DNA from: Argopecten irradians
Taxonomy: Eukaryota > Mollusca > Bivalvia > Pectinida > Pectinidae
Direction: 5' to 3'
NCBI RefSeq assembly: GCF_041381155.1
Contig: NC_091143.1
Location: 26,129,695-26,193,694 of the forward strand
Length of the DNA: 64,000 nucleotides
The notes beneath the pieces were generated by a model that was not told where the DNA came from, did no database searches, and saw only the letters and a program-made list of their open reading frames with translations. This document shows, piece after piece, positions 35,784 to 47,254 of this stretch; position 1 is the first letter of the stretch; each line of letters begins with the position of its first letter. The position numbers and the translations under genes were made by a program.

Positions 35784-37112
35784 TTTTTCTCCCATACTTC
35801 GTATAAAAATGATGAAATTCCACTTGGTTTCCAGCTTTTTCATCGCGCCATTATCGCAGGAACGTCGTTATGCGTCAAAAACGTCATCTACAATGCGCGC
35901 CGCAGTTACGCCGCATGTATTGATGACGACACGTGATTGTCTAGCGCGTGTGAGCTGTCTTACACCCCCTATGTAAGAGCTATCTTTTCCTTAGCAACCA
36001 CGGGATATCCCTGTGAAGTATTGGAGAATATAATTATGTTGTACGATCGACAGTAGGATAACCCCAGTAATACACTGATAAACTATGTGAAAGAAGGTTC
36101 TGTTTGTTGTTTCTGATATGGCAAAGGATTTCGTTGTCAAAGACAGAATCTCAGGAGACGGCAGCATGACCTAATTTTGATCTTCTACAGTACGGGTACT
36201 TCAATTCGTGTTATTATAAGTGAAGTAATGAGACTGAAACCGTTTAGTCGTCCGAAACCTATCGCCTTGTTCTCGTTGGTCCTCTTTTGTTGGTGTTTGA
36301 ATTCGTTCAAAGTCAATTATGTTATGTCGGTATTCAATGTTTCTAATGTTCATCTCAAATTCCTCTGTTTATAATGGTATTCTAATAATGCGTTCAGTAG
36401 ATACTATAGAAAACCTACCAGGTCGATAAAAATGTCAGTCATTCCATGGTAGAGTTTCCTCATGGGGACTTGTTCAATTCCAAATCCAAACAAGGAATCA
36501 CTTTCAGGACACCAATGTAAACACCAATATCTGCGTTTATTTATACAAAACAATTGGGCAGCAATAAGTCTTAACATTCATAATTTGTTATCGACATTTT
36601 GGTGTCTATTGTTGTAGCTGTAGCAGTTTATGACCACGTTTTATTCTGGCAGTAACTATGAATCCTTCTATTTGACGTCTGCTACCTGTCTTTATCGTGG
36701 TAGATGATGCTCCTGCATGGCGATCAATATATTCCTCACCTTGAAAAAAAAACAGAAATGAAATTTGCATAGGTATGAATATGAGGAATAAATAAATGTC
36801 CCAAATATCTTACATAGGGAACATGGTCTAGCGTAGAAATAACATATTTTTGTCACTTGGTAAAACAATACGGTTCAAATCCGGACTAGTTGTGTGCTAC
36901 TGGGAATTCTTCGTAATCATTTATTAAAAACACTCTCATGACATTTTCTATCTATGTGTAAATTAGTTTGGAAATTAAAATCCGGGAAAACAGTTTTTAG
37001 AGACTTGAAAATAGAGAGTGCATGTAGCAACGGACCACTTCTTTGTTAGTATACCTAGTTATACATTTCCAGTTTATGATTCCAGAGTCCGATGTAAGTG
37101 AAAATTAGTGAA
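35784..37112. other. No gene recognised
   Basis: A CpG-richer patch near 35840-35950 (GCGCGCCGCAG) may be an old promoter or repeat edge. No exon is supported. Confidence 0.4.
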
Positions 37113-38163
37113 ACCCTCCTAAAAACTTGATAATAAGCCGGCTTCAAAAATAAGCCGTACTCGGAAAAAAGCCTGTAACTACCTACTGGAAAACCACCTT
37201 GAAAATAAGCCTGATTCGAAAATAAGCCTTTTTAAAGTAACCGACGAAAATGGTATACATGTAGTCGAATTCCATAAATAATGTTATCTGTTACTTGTAA
37301 GTAATATTTGGAAATGCATCCGGATAGAATATGTTCGGTTGCTTGCATTATCTTTGCCATTGTTAAAGGGACAATTCACTCAGGCTAATTCTTTTATATA
37401 ACTAAGAAGCAAAATATAGCATTATTGTATTGTTCTACATTTCTTATCAAACATATAACATAAAACATTGACAAATTCCACGACATTGTTAAGTATTTTA
37501 ATTAATATCGTTGAAATATCAAATCGTTGATCAATACGATTAAGCAGGTACAATACAGACGCTGTACCCATACCCGAGCCAAAGTCACGCACGTTAAACA
37601 AATAAACTACATAACCACTGACAAGGTGATAAATGATTTTTAGGCAAGACAATTCACCTAAAAAGGTAAACACACTACTGTCATAATGATTTGAGCAGTT
37701 CTAGACAAAAGTTGCATTACTCTACGAGCAAGGGACAGGGTTCGGCATACAAGAAGTTTGACCACAATGTGTAATGGCGGACAGCGAGCGAGTTTGAACA
37801 TCTACACACATGTCACAACCATGGGCTTTTCAGGCATATCACAGTAAAACCGACTGATCTAATTTCCATAAGAACTGGGTTTTTTTCCGATATATGTACA
37901 AATTTCAATGTTCTCTTAGACTGAATTGTCCCTTTAATATAAAAAATGCAGTTTACTGTAACAACTCAATTGAAAAAGGAAAAGTAAGGGCGTTAACTCA
38001 AATAAAAAAATAAGTAAAAAACCTAAGCATTCCCATATTTGACTACCGCTAAAATACTCTCGAAAGTTAGCCCATTCGAAAATAAGCGGTTACTTGAAAA
38101 TAGGCCTGTAATCACTTACTATTAAAGAAAATAAGCCGCGTCTAATTCCAAGTTTTTAGGGTA
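37113..38163. mobile_element. DNA-transposon remnant with AATAAGCC-rich ends, split by a nested element
   Basis: The left end ACCCTCCTAAAAACTTGATA and right end (mirror) ACCCTAAAAACTTGGAATTA are inverted. Both subterminal regions repeat GAAAATAAGCC several times. About half of the interior is the 37367-37933 insertion. TIRs of the CCCTAAAAACTTG type suggest Tc1/mariner-pogo relatives (inference). Confidence 0.55.
37367..37933. mobile_element. TTAA-flanked MITE, 567 bp, nested
   Basis: TTAA (37363-37366), AGGGACAATTCACTCAG at left, CTGAATTGTCCCT at right, then TTAA (37934-37937). This is an exact TTAA target duplication with inverted ends (piggyBac/Kolobok-type). No transposase inside. Confidence 0.8.
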
Positions 38164-39190
38164 TTGTCAGATTAAAGCATATGCTAAATAACATGGCATC
38201 ATGGTATTTAAAAAGATTGGTTGGCATGGAAACAAAATGAAGGCCCCTGATTGGTTGAAATTTAGATATTTTTGGATATAAGTGGAAATTTGTACGTATG
38301 GGTTATTGGGTATGCCGAATGAGATGGGAACAGTTCAAATATTTTGTTGTCATTATAACTAAATAAAGGCCCCCTAATTGGTCAAAATTAAGATTGTAGC
38401 CTTTGTGGCGTTGGTATTCTTTTTTAGACTTAACATATTTTAATTGAAAATCAAATGTAACTGTTTCCCTCTTTAATTAGTTTTAACAGCAGTAATGGCC
38501 ATCCATCCTATGCCAGCAACGAATGTACATTTGTTCACGTTCTTCAGCTTTATTCACTAGCGTTTTAGGACCTAAATAATCTATACTTTAAGCATTTTAT
38601 TATCAATGGTATCTACCTACCCCGTTCCCAAACCCACGATGGTTTTAATAGCCAAAATATAAAACTTTCTCTATACCCTGCTAATTTCCCTTTCCGCATC
38701 ACCTTTACTTTCCCTGCACAATTACCTCCCATTTCTCACTGTTTTTGTATACAAAAGAAATGTACCATACAAACCGTACCACATAGCTGTTGATTTTATT
38801 GGTCAATCTATTCGATACCCTATCCGGTCACGAATGTCATCCCTACGAAGGTTAACCTCCGTAACTTGAATGCCTATATGTCCTAATCTTTATTGTGTTC
38901 GGATAGGTCTGTTTTATAGTAACTACTATCGGTCATGCACTTTTACATACATGACCGGGTCTATTCTTGTTGAAATTCTATACGTACTAACTGTATTATA
39001 TATATTGCATATTTTATCGAATACACGTACGTTAAAAGTCTCAGCTAAATACAAACATGACCTTGTCACGCAAATGAAGAATATATCATATAAAGCAAAA
39101 AGTGTCGTAGCCCCTTGTATTACCACGAGCTTATTTATACTACTCTTCCAATTACTGTTCATTTTTCATGAAAACTTCTAAATTAATTTT
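38164..39190. other. Region upstream of the LINE
   Basis: Short frames near 38870-39181 rich in Tyr/Leu could be a decayed 5' part of the LINE, but no ORF1 motif is recognised. Confidence 0.35.
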
Positions 39191-39194
39191 GGTC

Positions 39195-42100
39195 CACGTG
39201 TGCCGATTTTGTTTTCAGTTTTTCATTTTACATCAGCACTTGCCATATTTTCTATATCCCCTATACTATGTACATCAGCTATATCTCTATTACTTGTTCA
39301 ACTATTGCTCCTTCTTAGTGGTGATATTGAATGTAATCCTGGACTTCCAGAGTCTGAATCTGACCTTTCATCTGTTTCTTCATGTTCTTCCAATTTCTCA
39401 ACATTATTTAACGAAGCCAAATACACATTTGTTCACCTTAACGTACAAAGTATAAAGCAGAAATACGATATCCTCTACAGTGAGTTATACAATCTAGATA
39501 TTTTATCATTTACTTGACATGGCTTAGTCCTGATGATACTACTTCTGATGTTGATTTTCCTGGTTTTTCTCCCCCTTTTCGTTTCTGTAGACCAGATAGC
39601 CAAGGAGGAGGAGTGTCTGTACTTATCATGTAAACGTAGATCTGACCTCGAATAACCTTTATTCGAGTGCATTAGGCTACAGCTATATATATCTGGAAAA
39701 TCTATCTTATATGGAACCTTTTACAGACCTCCTAACACACCTGTCTAACTGATACCACATTGCACACTCCATCGAACTCGCTTTCAACACTGGAATATTA
39801 AATATGATAATCATTCATTACATCTAAAAAACATGTTAACTACTTACAACCTGACACAGTGTATATCCTATCCTACCTTTTTTACTGAAACTTCTTCCTC
39901 TCTCCTTGATATAGTTTGCGCCAGTGATCCGTCATTAATCAATATCTGTCATGTCGGTGAGAGCTTTCTTGATCAACCTTTGAGATATCATCGTCGCATT
40001 TATGGTAGTATAAATCTATATAAAGCTTCAAACGTAACATTTGGCTCTATAATCACGTTTATTACGATGACTATAGACTTCTTGCAGTTCTTGGGACACT
40101 ATTTCAGATGATAACGTTAGAAACAATTCTCATGCATGGCTAACTAACAATATAAGAAAACTGATACGCAAGAGAAAATATTTTTAACGCAAGGCTAAAC
40201 AATCTGGAAATGCAGGCGACTGGTCCAAATTTAGTCGTTTAAGAAATATGTGTGTTACTGTCATTCGAAAATCGAAATGTTATTTTAATAAACTTTGCAA
40301 TAGGTTAAACGATAATATTAATAATAATGCTAGAGAATGGTGGAAACTAATGTCAAACTCTTCCAAAAAATGTTCAATCCCTCCTATCGCTGTCGATAAT
40401 AAGATTTTGGACAATGATCTCGATAAAGCTGAAGCTTTTAACACATTCTTCTCCTCTCAATCTACTATTAATGATATTAATATTCTTCCACCCGAACTTC
40501 CCGAATCTCCTCACAAACTTTCAAACATTTTGATATCTCGACAAGACGTTCTCGATGCGATACAATCACTTAACTTCAAAAAGGCATCTGGTCCTGACAT
40601 AATAAGCCGTCGTCTTATCAAGGAAGCGGCCGAGTTAGTTATCCATTACAAAATCTATTCAATCTCTTTCTTAACTCTTTTATATTACCATCTTCCTTGA
40701 AAAAGGCAAATGGAACACCAGAGTTTAAAAAAGATGATCCATCTATTATTCAAAATTACCGTCCCGAATATCACTATTGTCCATTTTAGCCAAGTTAATG
40801 TGACGGTGTGTATATAAATACGTCTACAATTTTCTTGTTGATAAATCTCTGCTAACTCCCCATCAAACTGGCTTCAGATCAGGTGATCAATCAACTTTTA
40901 TCCATTTCTCATGATTTTTTTCCAATCTCGATAAGGGTAGCGAAGTAAGATTTGTTTTCTGTAACATAAGGAAAGCGTTTGACCGGGTTTGGCATCGGGG
41001 TCGTCTATCAAAATTAAAATCTATCGGTATCTCAGGAAATATTTTCTCTTGGTTCTCTAATTATCTGCTTAATCGTTGTCAATGTGTATTAATTAATGGT
41101 AAACGATCTCATTTAGCTTATATAACAGCGGGTGTTCCTTAAGGATCCATCCTAGATCCATTGCTATTCCTAATTTTCATTACCGATATCATAAGTAGTA
41201 TCAGCTGTTCCATCAAACTGTTTGCAGACAAAACATCATTGTCTGTTACTGATCTGAGTGCAAATCTACTAAATAATAACCTTAACGATTGGTCTAATAC
41301 ACGGCTTGTAAATTTAATCCTTCTAACACTGTAACAATGACCGTAAGCAAAAAAAAAATAGCAAACCGATTCACCCCTCCCTATTTATGAATAATATCAC
41401 ACTAACAGAAGTCACTTGTCACAAACATCTTGGCATCACCCTTTCAGCTAACGGAACATGGTCCGACCATCTACAACAGATTATTAGTAAACCTTCCAAA
41501 AAAACTAAATGTTCTCCGAAATCTCAAGTTCAGCATTGATAGAAAATCTCTTCAAACTTTATACTGTTCTTCTATAAGACCATTGATAGAATATGGAGAC
41601 ATTGTCTGGTATAATATAACAGTTGGACAAAGTAATCTTTTAGAAAACATTCAACTTGAAGCAGCAAGGATCATTACCCGTGCCACCAAACTCACTAGTC
41701 ATGGTCGTTTATATACAGAATCTGGATTAGATACACTTATGAACAGAAGGCGAAAACACAATATCATTAAATTCCATTAGATTGTTCATGGTCAGTGCCC
41801 CCCTTACCTAACTAACATGCTCCCAGCTCGTTCACTCATACAACACAAGGGGAGTCGATTCTTTCTATAAACTTCCATGCCCCACTAACCTGTACTAATT
41901 CTCCTTTCTATCTTCTTCTGTGAACCTATGGAACTCGCTTCCGGACATTATACAATTTAATCCATCTATTACCTGTCTCAAAAACTTCCTTAATACTGAT
42001 ATCCCAGCTGACCCTCTCTACTTTTATTATTGTAAAACAAGGCATGGCCAGATTCACCACTCACGTCTTAGAATGCATTGCAGTTCTCTAAACTCTCATC

Positions 42101-42740
42101 CATATCATCGTAATCTTGTAGTTAGTCCTCGCTGCTCGTGTAACCAATCTGACGAAACTTCTGAACATTTCCTTCTCCATTGTCTAAACTACCAACAAAC
42201 AAAAATGGTATGTTTTAGAGACCTATCCCATGTCTATGATTTTAACACTTTACTCTATGGTAACCCTAATATGCACAACATATCAGTACAATGTAAACAT
42301 TTTTGATACGGTTCAAGATTTTATCAGTCGCTCAAACCGTTTCAAGTAGATATAAATACATATGTATCCATAAGTACTACTTTAATGTCCATCTTAAAAC
42401 CAATCTGGTCTTTTTCGTATATTGATTATATACTCATGACCCGTGTTAGTTTTACTGATGATCAAACTATGGCCGATTTATCAACAAATCTCTGGTTATA
42501 TATTGTTGAAAAATAAACACCATTTTTCTCTACTCAATCCATGCACCCTTCCTTTTTCTTATCAAAGCACTGTATAAACAGCACTGAACATTCTTAGAAA
42601 TCAGTACTGTCCTATTGCTTATAAGTTATATATATATGGAGACGGATTAACATAAGTACACTGTACTTGTATTACTTGTATTATTGACATGTATATTGTA
42701 CTGTATCGTTATTGAATTGAATAAAATATTGTTTAACCCA
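39195..42740 (+). mobile_element. Decayed non-LTR retrotransposon (CR1/Jockey-group LINE)
   Basis: The plus-strand pieces keep the LINE order. Hydrophobic LLLLLSGDIECNPGLPESES at about 39300 and FVHLNVQSIKQKYDIL (39430) mark the endonuclease start. PDSQGGGVSVL (39590) is endonuclease. KKASGPDIISRRLIKEAA (40578) starts the reverse transcriptase, with HQTGFRSGDQST (40862), FDRVWHRGRLSKLKSIGIS (40978), GVP.GSILDPLLFLIF (41130) and KLFADKTSLS (41217). The C-terminal part has RSLQTLYCSSIRPLIEYGD (41555) and a CSCNQSDETSEHFLLHC finger (42130). The catalytic YADD-type box reads FADK, and stops and frameshifts occur throughout, so it is dead. The 3' end is near ATTGAATTGAATAAAATATT (42713). No RNase H. 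The clade is not resolved. Confidence 0.8.
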
Positions 42741-43850
42741 ATCATTTTCAATTAGATGTCTAAATTTAAAATAGTTTCGGTCTAGATAAGAGGGATGGAT
42801 AATCTGAATTTGTATCTTTTGAGTTTACTTTGAGTTGCTGACGGAAATATATTTCTTTCCAATAATTATTTGATTTCTGATATTAAAAAAAAGAAACTAT
42901 TTGTTTCACCCAAGAGCATATCTAGTTGTAAGGCTTTTTGTACTGATATGGAAAAAGCAAGAATAAAAATGCACTAATTTTATAACAGATGTATGTTAGT
43001 TTACAAATTAAATTCTATCACTAATTGTTGTTTTAAATTATGGGTTCTATGACAGATTTTGAATTAACAGCCATCTGGGGAAAATATTGATTTTTTTTTA
43101 ATTCTCCTGGCTACATTTCAGCCTATTAAATGTTTTTTTCTTGGATTTCATTTTTTTTTTTTTTTAAGTGTCTGTATCTTTAAGTAATTGTAAGGGCGCA
43201 CCCCTTCGTGCCCGAAACGAAGTGCGAAGCACTTCTAAAGTAACACACACATGAAATATAAGAAAAAACTCAATCTTCAAATTTCAATCCTACACACTGA
43301 CAGCTTCAGTTTGCGGCCGCCATTGTTTACCCACTGTAAAAAATCACATCAGCGTGAATGCGATGCTTTGAAGACAGCTCATTATTTAATCAAGCGGTTC
43401 AAACGCTTTCATGATCCGACGAATGTAATCTTCATCAGGCAGAAGCTCAGTGCTATTGCTCTTTATTTGCAAGCGTTCAAGTGACAGACTAGCTTCCAAT
43501 ATAATCAACTAACCAAGAACGGAATATCTGTTACGGAAATGAAAATTTCTTCCTTCTCTTATGTGGATTTCCTTCAAAATTTGGGGTTTAACACTGCAAA
43601 TTTGAATTTTTCTGCTTGAAAAAATCAATTTGTAGTAAAAATTATAAGTAAGTATCATTATAAACGGTATAAAAAGGAACGAAATATCTTTTATTAACAA
43701 AATATAATTAAAAAATGAAAAATATGTTCAAAAGGTGGACACAAGGGGTCCCCTTGCCACATACCCAAAGTATTATTAGAAAACATCCTTTTAGGCCCTT
43801 TATGCCTTTTTGAAAAAATACAAAATAGATAAAAAGTTATTTACCTAGAC
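42741..43850. other. No gene recognised; CpG patch near 43310
   Basis: GCGGCCGCCATTG (43311) and a 77-codon frame at 43251-43484 have no family signal. A promoter is conceivable, but no initiator or exon can be supported. Confidence 0.35.
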
Positions 43851-43859
43851 CTTTAACAC

Positions 43860-44640
43860 TGCAAATTTTGAAGAAAAAAACGGAGCGTGGGCGGATTTTG
43901 CAACCCTATCTTTGCAGACTAACCTACCTTCTAGGCCAAGGGAAAAATGTCGAAAAGAATGACGAATAGAAACTATTTTTCTAAGAGGAAGTTGAGTTTC
44001 TGTCTCCTTTCTTCCTTCCGTGGCACTTACAATTGTCTCTTCAGATCTGGACGCTCTGGGGTGTACAACATCTCCTGGTCCCAGTTTCTTGTAAGGAAGG
44101 CTCCTTACCTTAAAAGTTTCCTTTAACTCCTCTAATGCTTTCGTATGGTAATTGTTACGTTGAGAAAATTCTTAGAATTAAGGAATGTTCATGAAACTGT
44201 CCCGTGTCCCCTCCCCTTTTCACCGATCCAATTTTCTCGGGTACAAAGAAAAAGTTCTTGTCTTGAAGGAGGGTGACAGGACCATGTTCCGCAAAGGTGG
44301 GATCTGCGAAGTTCCTCTGACGGGATATAGATATATACGATTCCCTCATCATGTTCTCATGATCAGAAAATCCTTGGTGCAGCATACTCGCGCGGTCCTC
44401 AACTTCTTGCTGAAGGTAGGTAAATCAATCCCTCCAAAGAAAAGTCGGAGGTCACTCTTTCACCGAACTTTGTCATCATGAGGAACCGTTGGAATACAGT
44501 TCCTGGGATTGGTTTCCAGAGAATATATTTCAGAATGCCCTTGACTCGATTCTAATTTAATGAACATGTCTCAGGTTCAGGTGCGGTCGTTATTCATACT
44601 TCTGAGGTATCTAGGCAACTCCATGGCAGATGTGGTCCCT
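43860..44640 (-). pseudogene. Unrecognised, probably decayed coding sequence
   Basis: Minus-strand open segments follow each other in different frames: ILKYILWKPIPGTVFQRFL (about 44550-44500), then SMLHQGFSDHENMMRES with FAEHGPVTLLQDKNFFFVP (44385-44155), then HTKALEELKETFKVRSLPY and KKLGPGDVVHPRASRSEET (44150-44030). Codon-like composition and a locally higher GC level than the surroundings suggest former coding sequence. I do not recognise the family; a mobile-element gene or a host pseudogene are both possible. A plus-strand frame (44185-44481) overlaps and cannot be excluded. Confidence 0.3.
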
Positions 44641-45077
44641 TTTAAACGTTAGCAACCAAGACCTCTGCATATATACTTGTCTCGCCTTCTTTGCAATCTC
44701 AAATTTCCACAAACATGACCTTCTTTTAGACCAAAAATGTTATAAGTTCACTTGAAAATGTCCTTCCTGCTTACACACATAGGTAAGTTGTGAGGTGTCG
44801 GTTTATACTTGACATGAAAATCCTTGTATGGTCGACCTTATCTCACAACACCGCTAGAGTAAGATTGTTCTAAAGTCATTTAAAGTGAATAATGAAAAGA
44901 AATCAAGTAAATAAACAAAACAACGCCCTAAAACTATTTGTACCTGTATTACTTTATTTTAATATCTTCAATTATCTTACAGTTGACCATAGGTATCAGA
45001 ATATTCTGTTGGTGTAATTATAATGAAAAGACGAGCCTAATGCCTGTATCGTCCTCTAAACCTACCTATATGTATAT

Positions 45078-45078
<1 letters not shown>

Positions 45079-45110
<32 letters not shown>
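45079..45110. repeat. Poly-T tract, 32 bases
   Basis: Uninterrupted T run, possibly the tail of a minus-strand retrocopy; length may vary. Confidence 0.9.
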
Positions 45111-45112
<2 letters not shown>

Positions 45113-45689
45113 CAAATATCTATAATCCACCTTTAAATAAGGCCAAAAACCCTAATCATTTCTAAAGGCAGATTCAGCGGACTAATGCCTGTACAAATGA
45201 ACATGTTGTCTTCACATATACAGTATTATCAGCATAGTATACCATTTGCATAATTAATTTGCATAAAAAAATATTTGATAACGAGGTGTTTCTGCGAATT
45301 GAGCGTTCGAACGAAATGTTATTGCGTTCAAATGGTTATTTATTTCATGTCCGCTACCCAGTCAGCGTATGTTTCTTTTCATCATGCCAAAAAACTTATT
45401 TAGAAAGGAACTTTCTACTTTTGCTTGTCTGTAGAGTATATATGCTAGTCTGTAGAGAAGATAAATTATTAAATGTTTCTCCAGCTGTTCAGAACAAGAA
45501 TATATGTATGCACATTATCACTGATTATGGAATACGTGTACATGATATAAATTAGAGGTTATGTTCGGGGTCTTTATATAAATTGATATCTAATTTGAAT
45601 GCATGTACGTGAATGAAATGGAGAAAGACGCCATCTTTCGAAATGTTTTATCAAAATGAAAATAAAGGGGAAACGTGGTAATTTATAAC

Positions 45690-45806
45690 ATTTGAATGTT
45701 CGCGCGGTTTTGAACACGATTCAGGAGTAATGCGCCTGCGCAACGCTCCATCCTCCATTTCCGGAAGCTGGCCAACACGTGTGTTTGTTTTGATGCTGAC
45801 TTGCTG
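45690..45806 (+). promoter_or_regulatory. Promoter and non-coding first exon of the glutaredoxin-like gene
   Basis: TGCGCCTGCGCAAC (45731-45744) fits the NRF-1 half-site pattern and TTTCCGGAAG (45758-45767) is an ETS-family site. Both are typical of TATA-less promoters of nuclear genes for mitochondrial proteins. CACGTG follows at about 45776. A donor TTGCTG|GTAATG at 45806/45807 would end a 5' UTR exon spliced to the acceptor near 47226. The local GC level rises above the flanks. Linkage to the gene 1.4 kb downstream is inference. Confidence 0.5.
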
Positions 45807-46122
45807 GTAATGATCTTTTGTTTTCCTCTGTTTTATTATATATTTGAACTAGTTGTTGGTCTACATAATTATAACTCTACGTTATTCCGCGTTATATTAT
45901 GTTTTGCACAAGTAAATGACCACTGACAATATTTTGAAGGACGTTCTCGTAATGTCTGACATTATCATGACATCATGACAACTTTCAGTAATAAGTAGGC
46001 TCATACGCCGTATGATATGGGACGGATACATGCATATATATACATGTGTGTGTGTGTCAATCTCAAAAGCACATGATCCAAATTTCATTTTTGAACCAAA
46101 TTTCCCCAACCCTTAATTTACC

Positions 46123-46231
46123 CACAGGGCCATGTATAGTTTCTATATGAAAAAATAGCCAGAAATACATATAAAATTTGTATATGTATTTCTGGCTATT
46201 TTTTCATATAGAAACTATACACGGCCCTGTG
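46123..46231. mobile_element. 109-bp palindromic element, copy 1, with 7-bp target duplication
   Basis: CACAGGGCCATGTATAGTTT .. AAACTATACACGGCCCTGTG. The two halves are mirror images through TTTCTATATGAAAAAATAGC and AGAAATACATATA, with a tiny loop. ATTTACC flanks both sides (46116-46122 and 46232-46238). It sits in the long 5' intron of the glutaredoxin-like gene. Confidence 0.85.
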
Positions 46232-46329
46232 ATTTACCTAACATTTCTTAGGCAAGTCAAACAGAAACCTTATTTTGATAATATTCTGATTAGGACTACC
46301 GATACATTACTGTGCTTATATATAGTGCA

Positions 46330-46560
46330 CTACAATATTATAACAGCAGTTAGGAAATGTAGGGGCCAGATAGGGCACAGGGCCATGTATAGTTTCTATA
46401 TGAAAAAATAGCCAGAAATACATATAAAATTTTATATGTATTTCTGGCTATTTTTTCATATAGAAACTATACATGGCCTTGTGGATAGGGGCTCGAACTT
46501 AGGTCCTCCAAACACTAACTGGATGCTCTACCAATGGAGCTACATGTACCTACAATGTAT
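46330..46560 (-). mobile_element. tRNA-derived SINE, interrupted by palindromic element
   Basis: On the minus strand TAGCTCCATTGGTAGAGC (A box, about 46541-46524) and AAGTTCGAGCCCC (B box, about 46500-46488) have pol III promoter order and spacing. The acceptor and T arms do not pair, so it is not a tRNA gene. The body continues beyond the inserted palindrome (to about 46330). Confidence 0.6.
46376..46483. mobile_element. 108-bp palindromic element, copy 2, inserted in a SINE
   Basis: Nearly identical to 46123-46231 (loop and three or four terminal-arm bases differ). GATAGGG flanks both sides (46369-46375 and 46484-46490). The right flank is the end of a tRNA-like SINE (46484-46560, minus), so the element jumped into the SINE. 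Confidence 0.85.
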
Positions 46561-46689
46561 TTACATTGTACCTGCATGCGGTTGTCGATAATCGACCAAG
46601 CTCCGTCCTTATAGGTTTAAACAGTTCATGAGTCCCTTTTCAAAGTCTTCACACTCAAAGACATACAATATATGAGACCCTAATACCAC

Positions 46690-46835
46690 CACTGTGGGTA
46701 GTTAGTTGGGCGCCAATTCTGTAACACGAGAGCTAGGAGAAAATGTATACAGCCATCCCGAGGCTCGAAACTTGGACCTTCGAACACTAGACAGATGGTG
46801 ATCGGCGCACTACAATCCTACTACACTACTACACG
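46690..46835 (-). repeat. tRNA-like repeat with TGGCGCC motif downstream
   Basis: On the minus strand AGTTTCGAGCC (B box, about 46768-46758) is followed by GTTACAGAATTGGCGCCCAA (46726-46707). This architecture matches 1235-1375. Either a SINE family or the edge of a small LTR-type fossil with a primer-binding-like site. Confidence 0.45.
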
Positions 46836-47254
46836 CTGGTCCTGACAATCATAGCAAGAGTAACTGACTAAAAACTGATACAATGTTTAACTGTCAATTT
46901 GATAATGAAAATAATTTTCTGCTTTTGATTAACAGACTGAAATGGTATTGAATGGAATTTTCTTCTCATCCCTAGTCCTTTTAAAATGCATTTAGGTAAT
47001 TTCATCACTTGCCTAAGATGTAAATAACAAAGCAATTGTCTTGTGTAATATTAAAATGTAAAATTTTAGTCAATTTTGCCAGATAGTACATGTAGATATA
47101 TGAACCAGACACACAACACATATTTGATTTTGATACAAATTACATGCTCGTTTTTTTATGATCCTTCCTTTGATTTAACATTTGTTAATATCAGACTGTT
47201 CTATCTGCAGACTTTATTGTTTTTAGGTCTGACCTGAAACAAGTTCCCAGCATC

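Noticed and set aside
39195-42740. Functional host reverse-transcriptase gene
   Set aside because: Many frame breaks and an altered catalytic box; all parts follow LINE order.
46123-46483. Two similar hairpins as a CRISPR-like or riboswitch structure
   Set aside because: Only two units, each with its own 7-bp target duplication, in a eukaryotic intron. They are mobile elements.
46484-46560. Possible tRNA gene on the minus strand
   Set aside because: A and B boxes are good, but the acceptor, anticodon and T arms do not pair. It fits a SINE head better.
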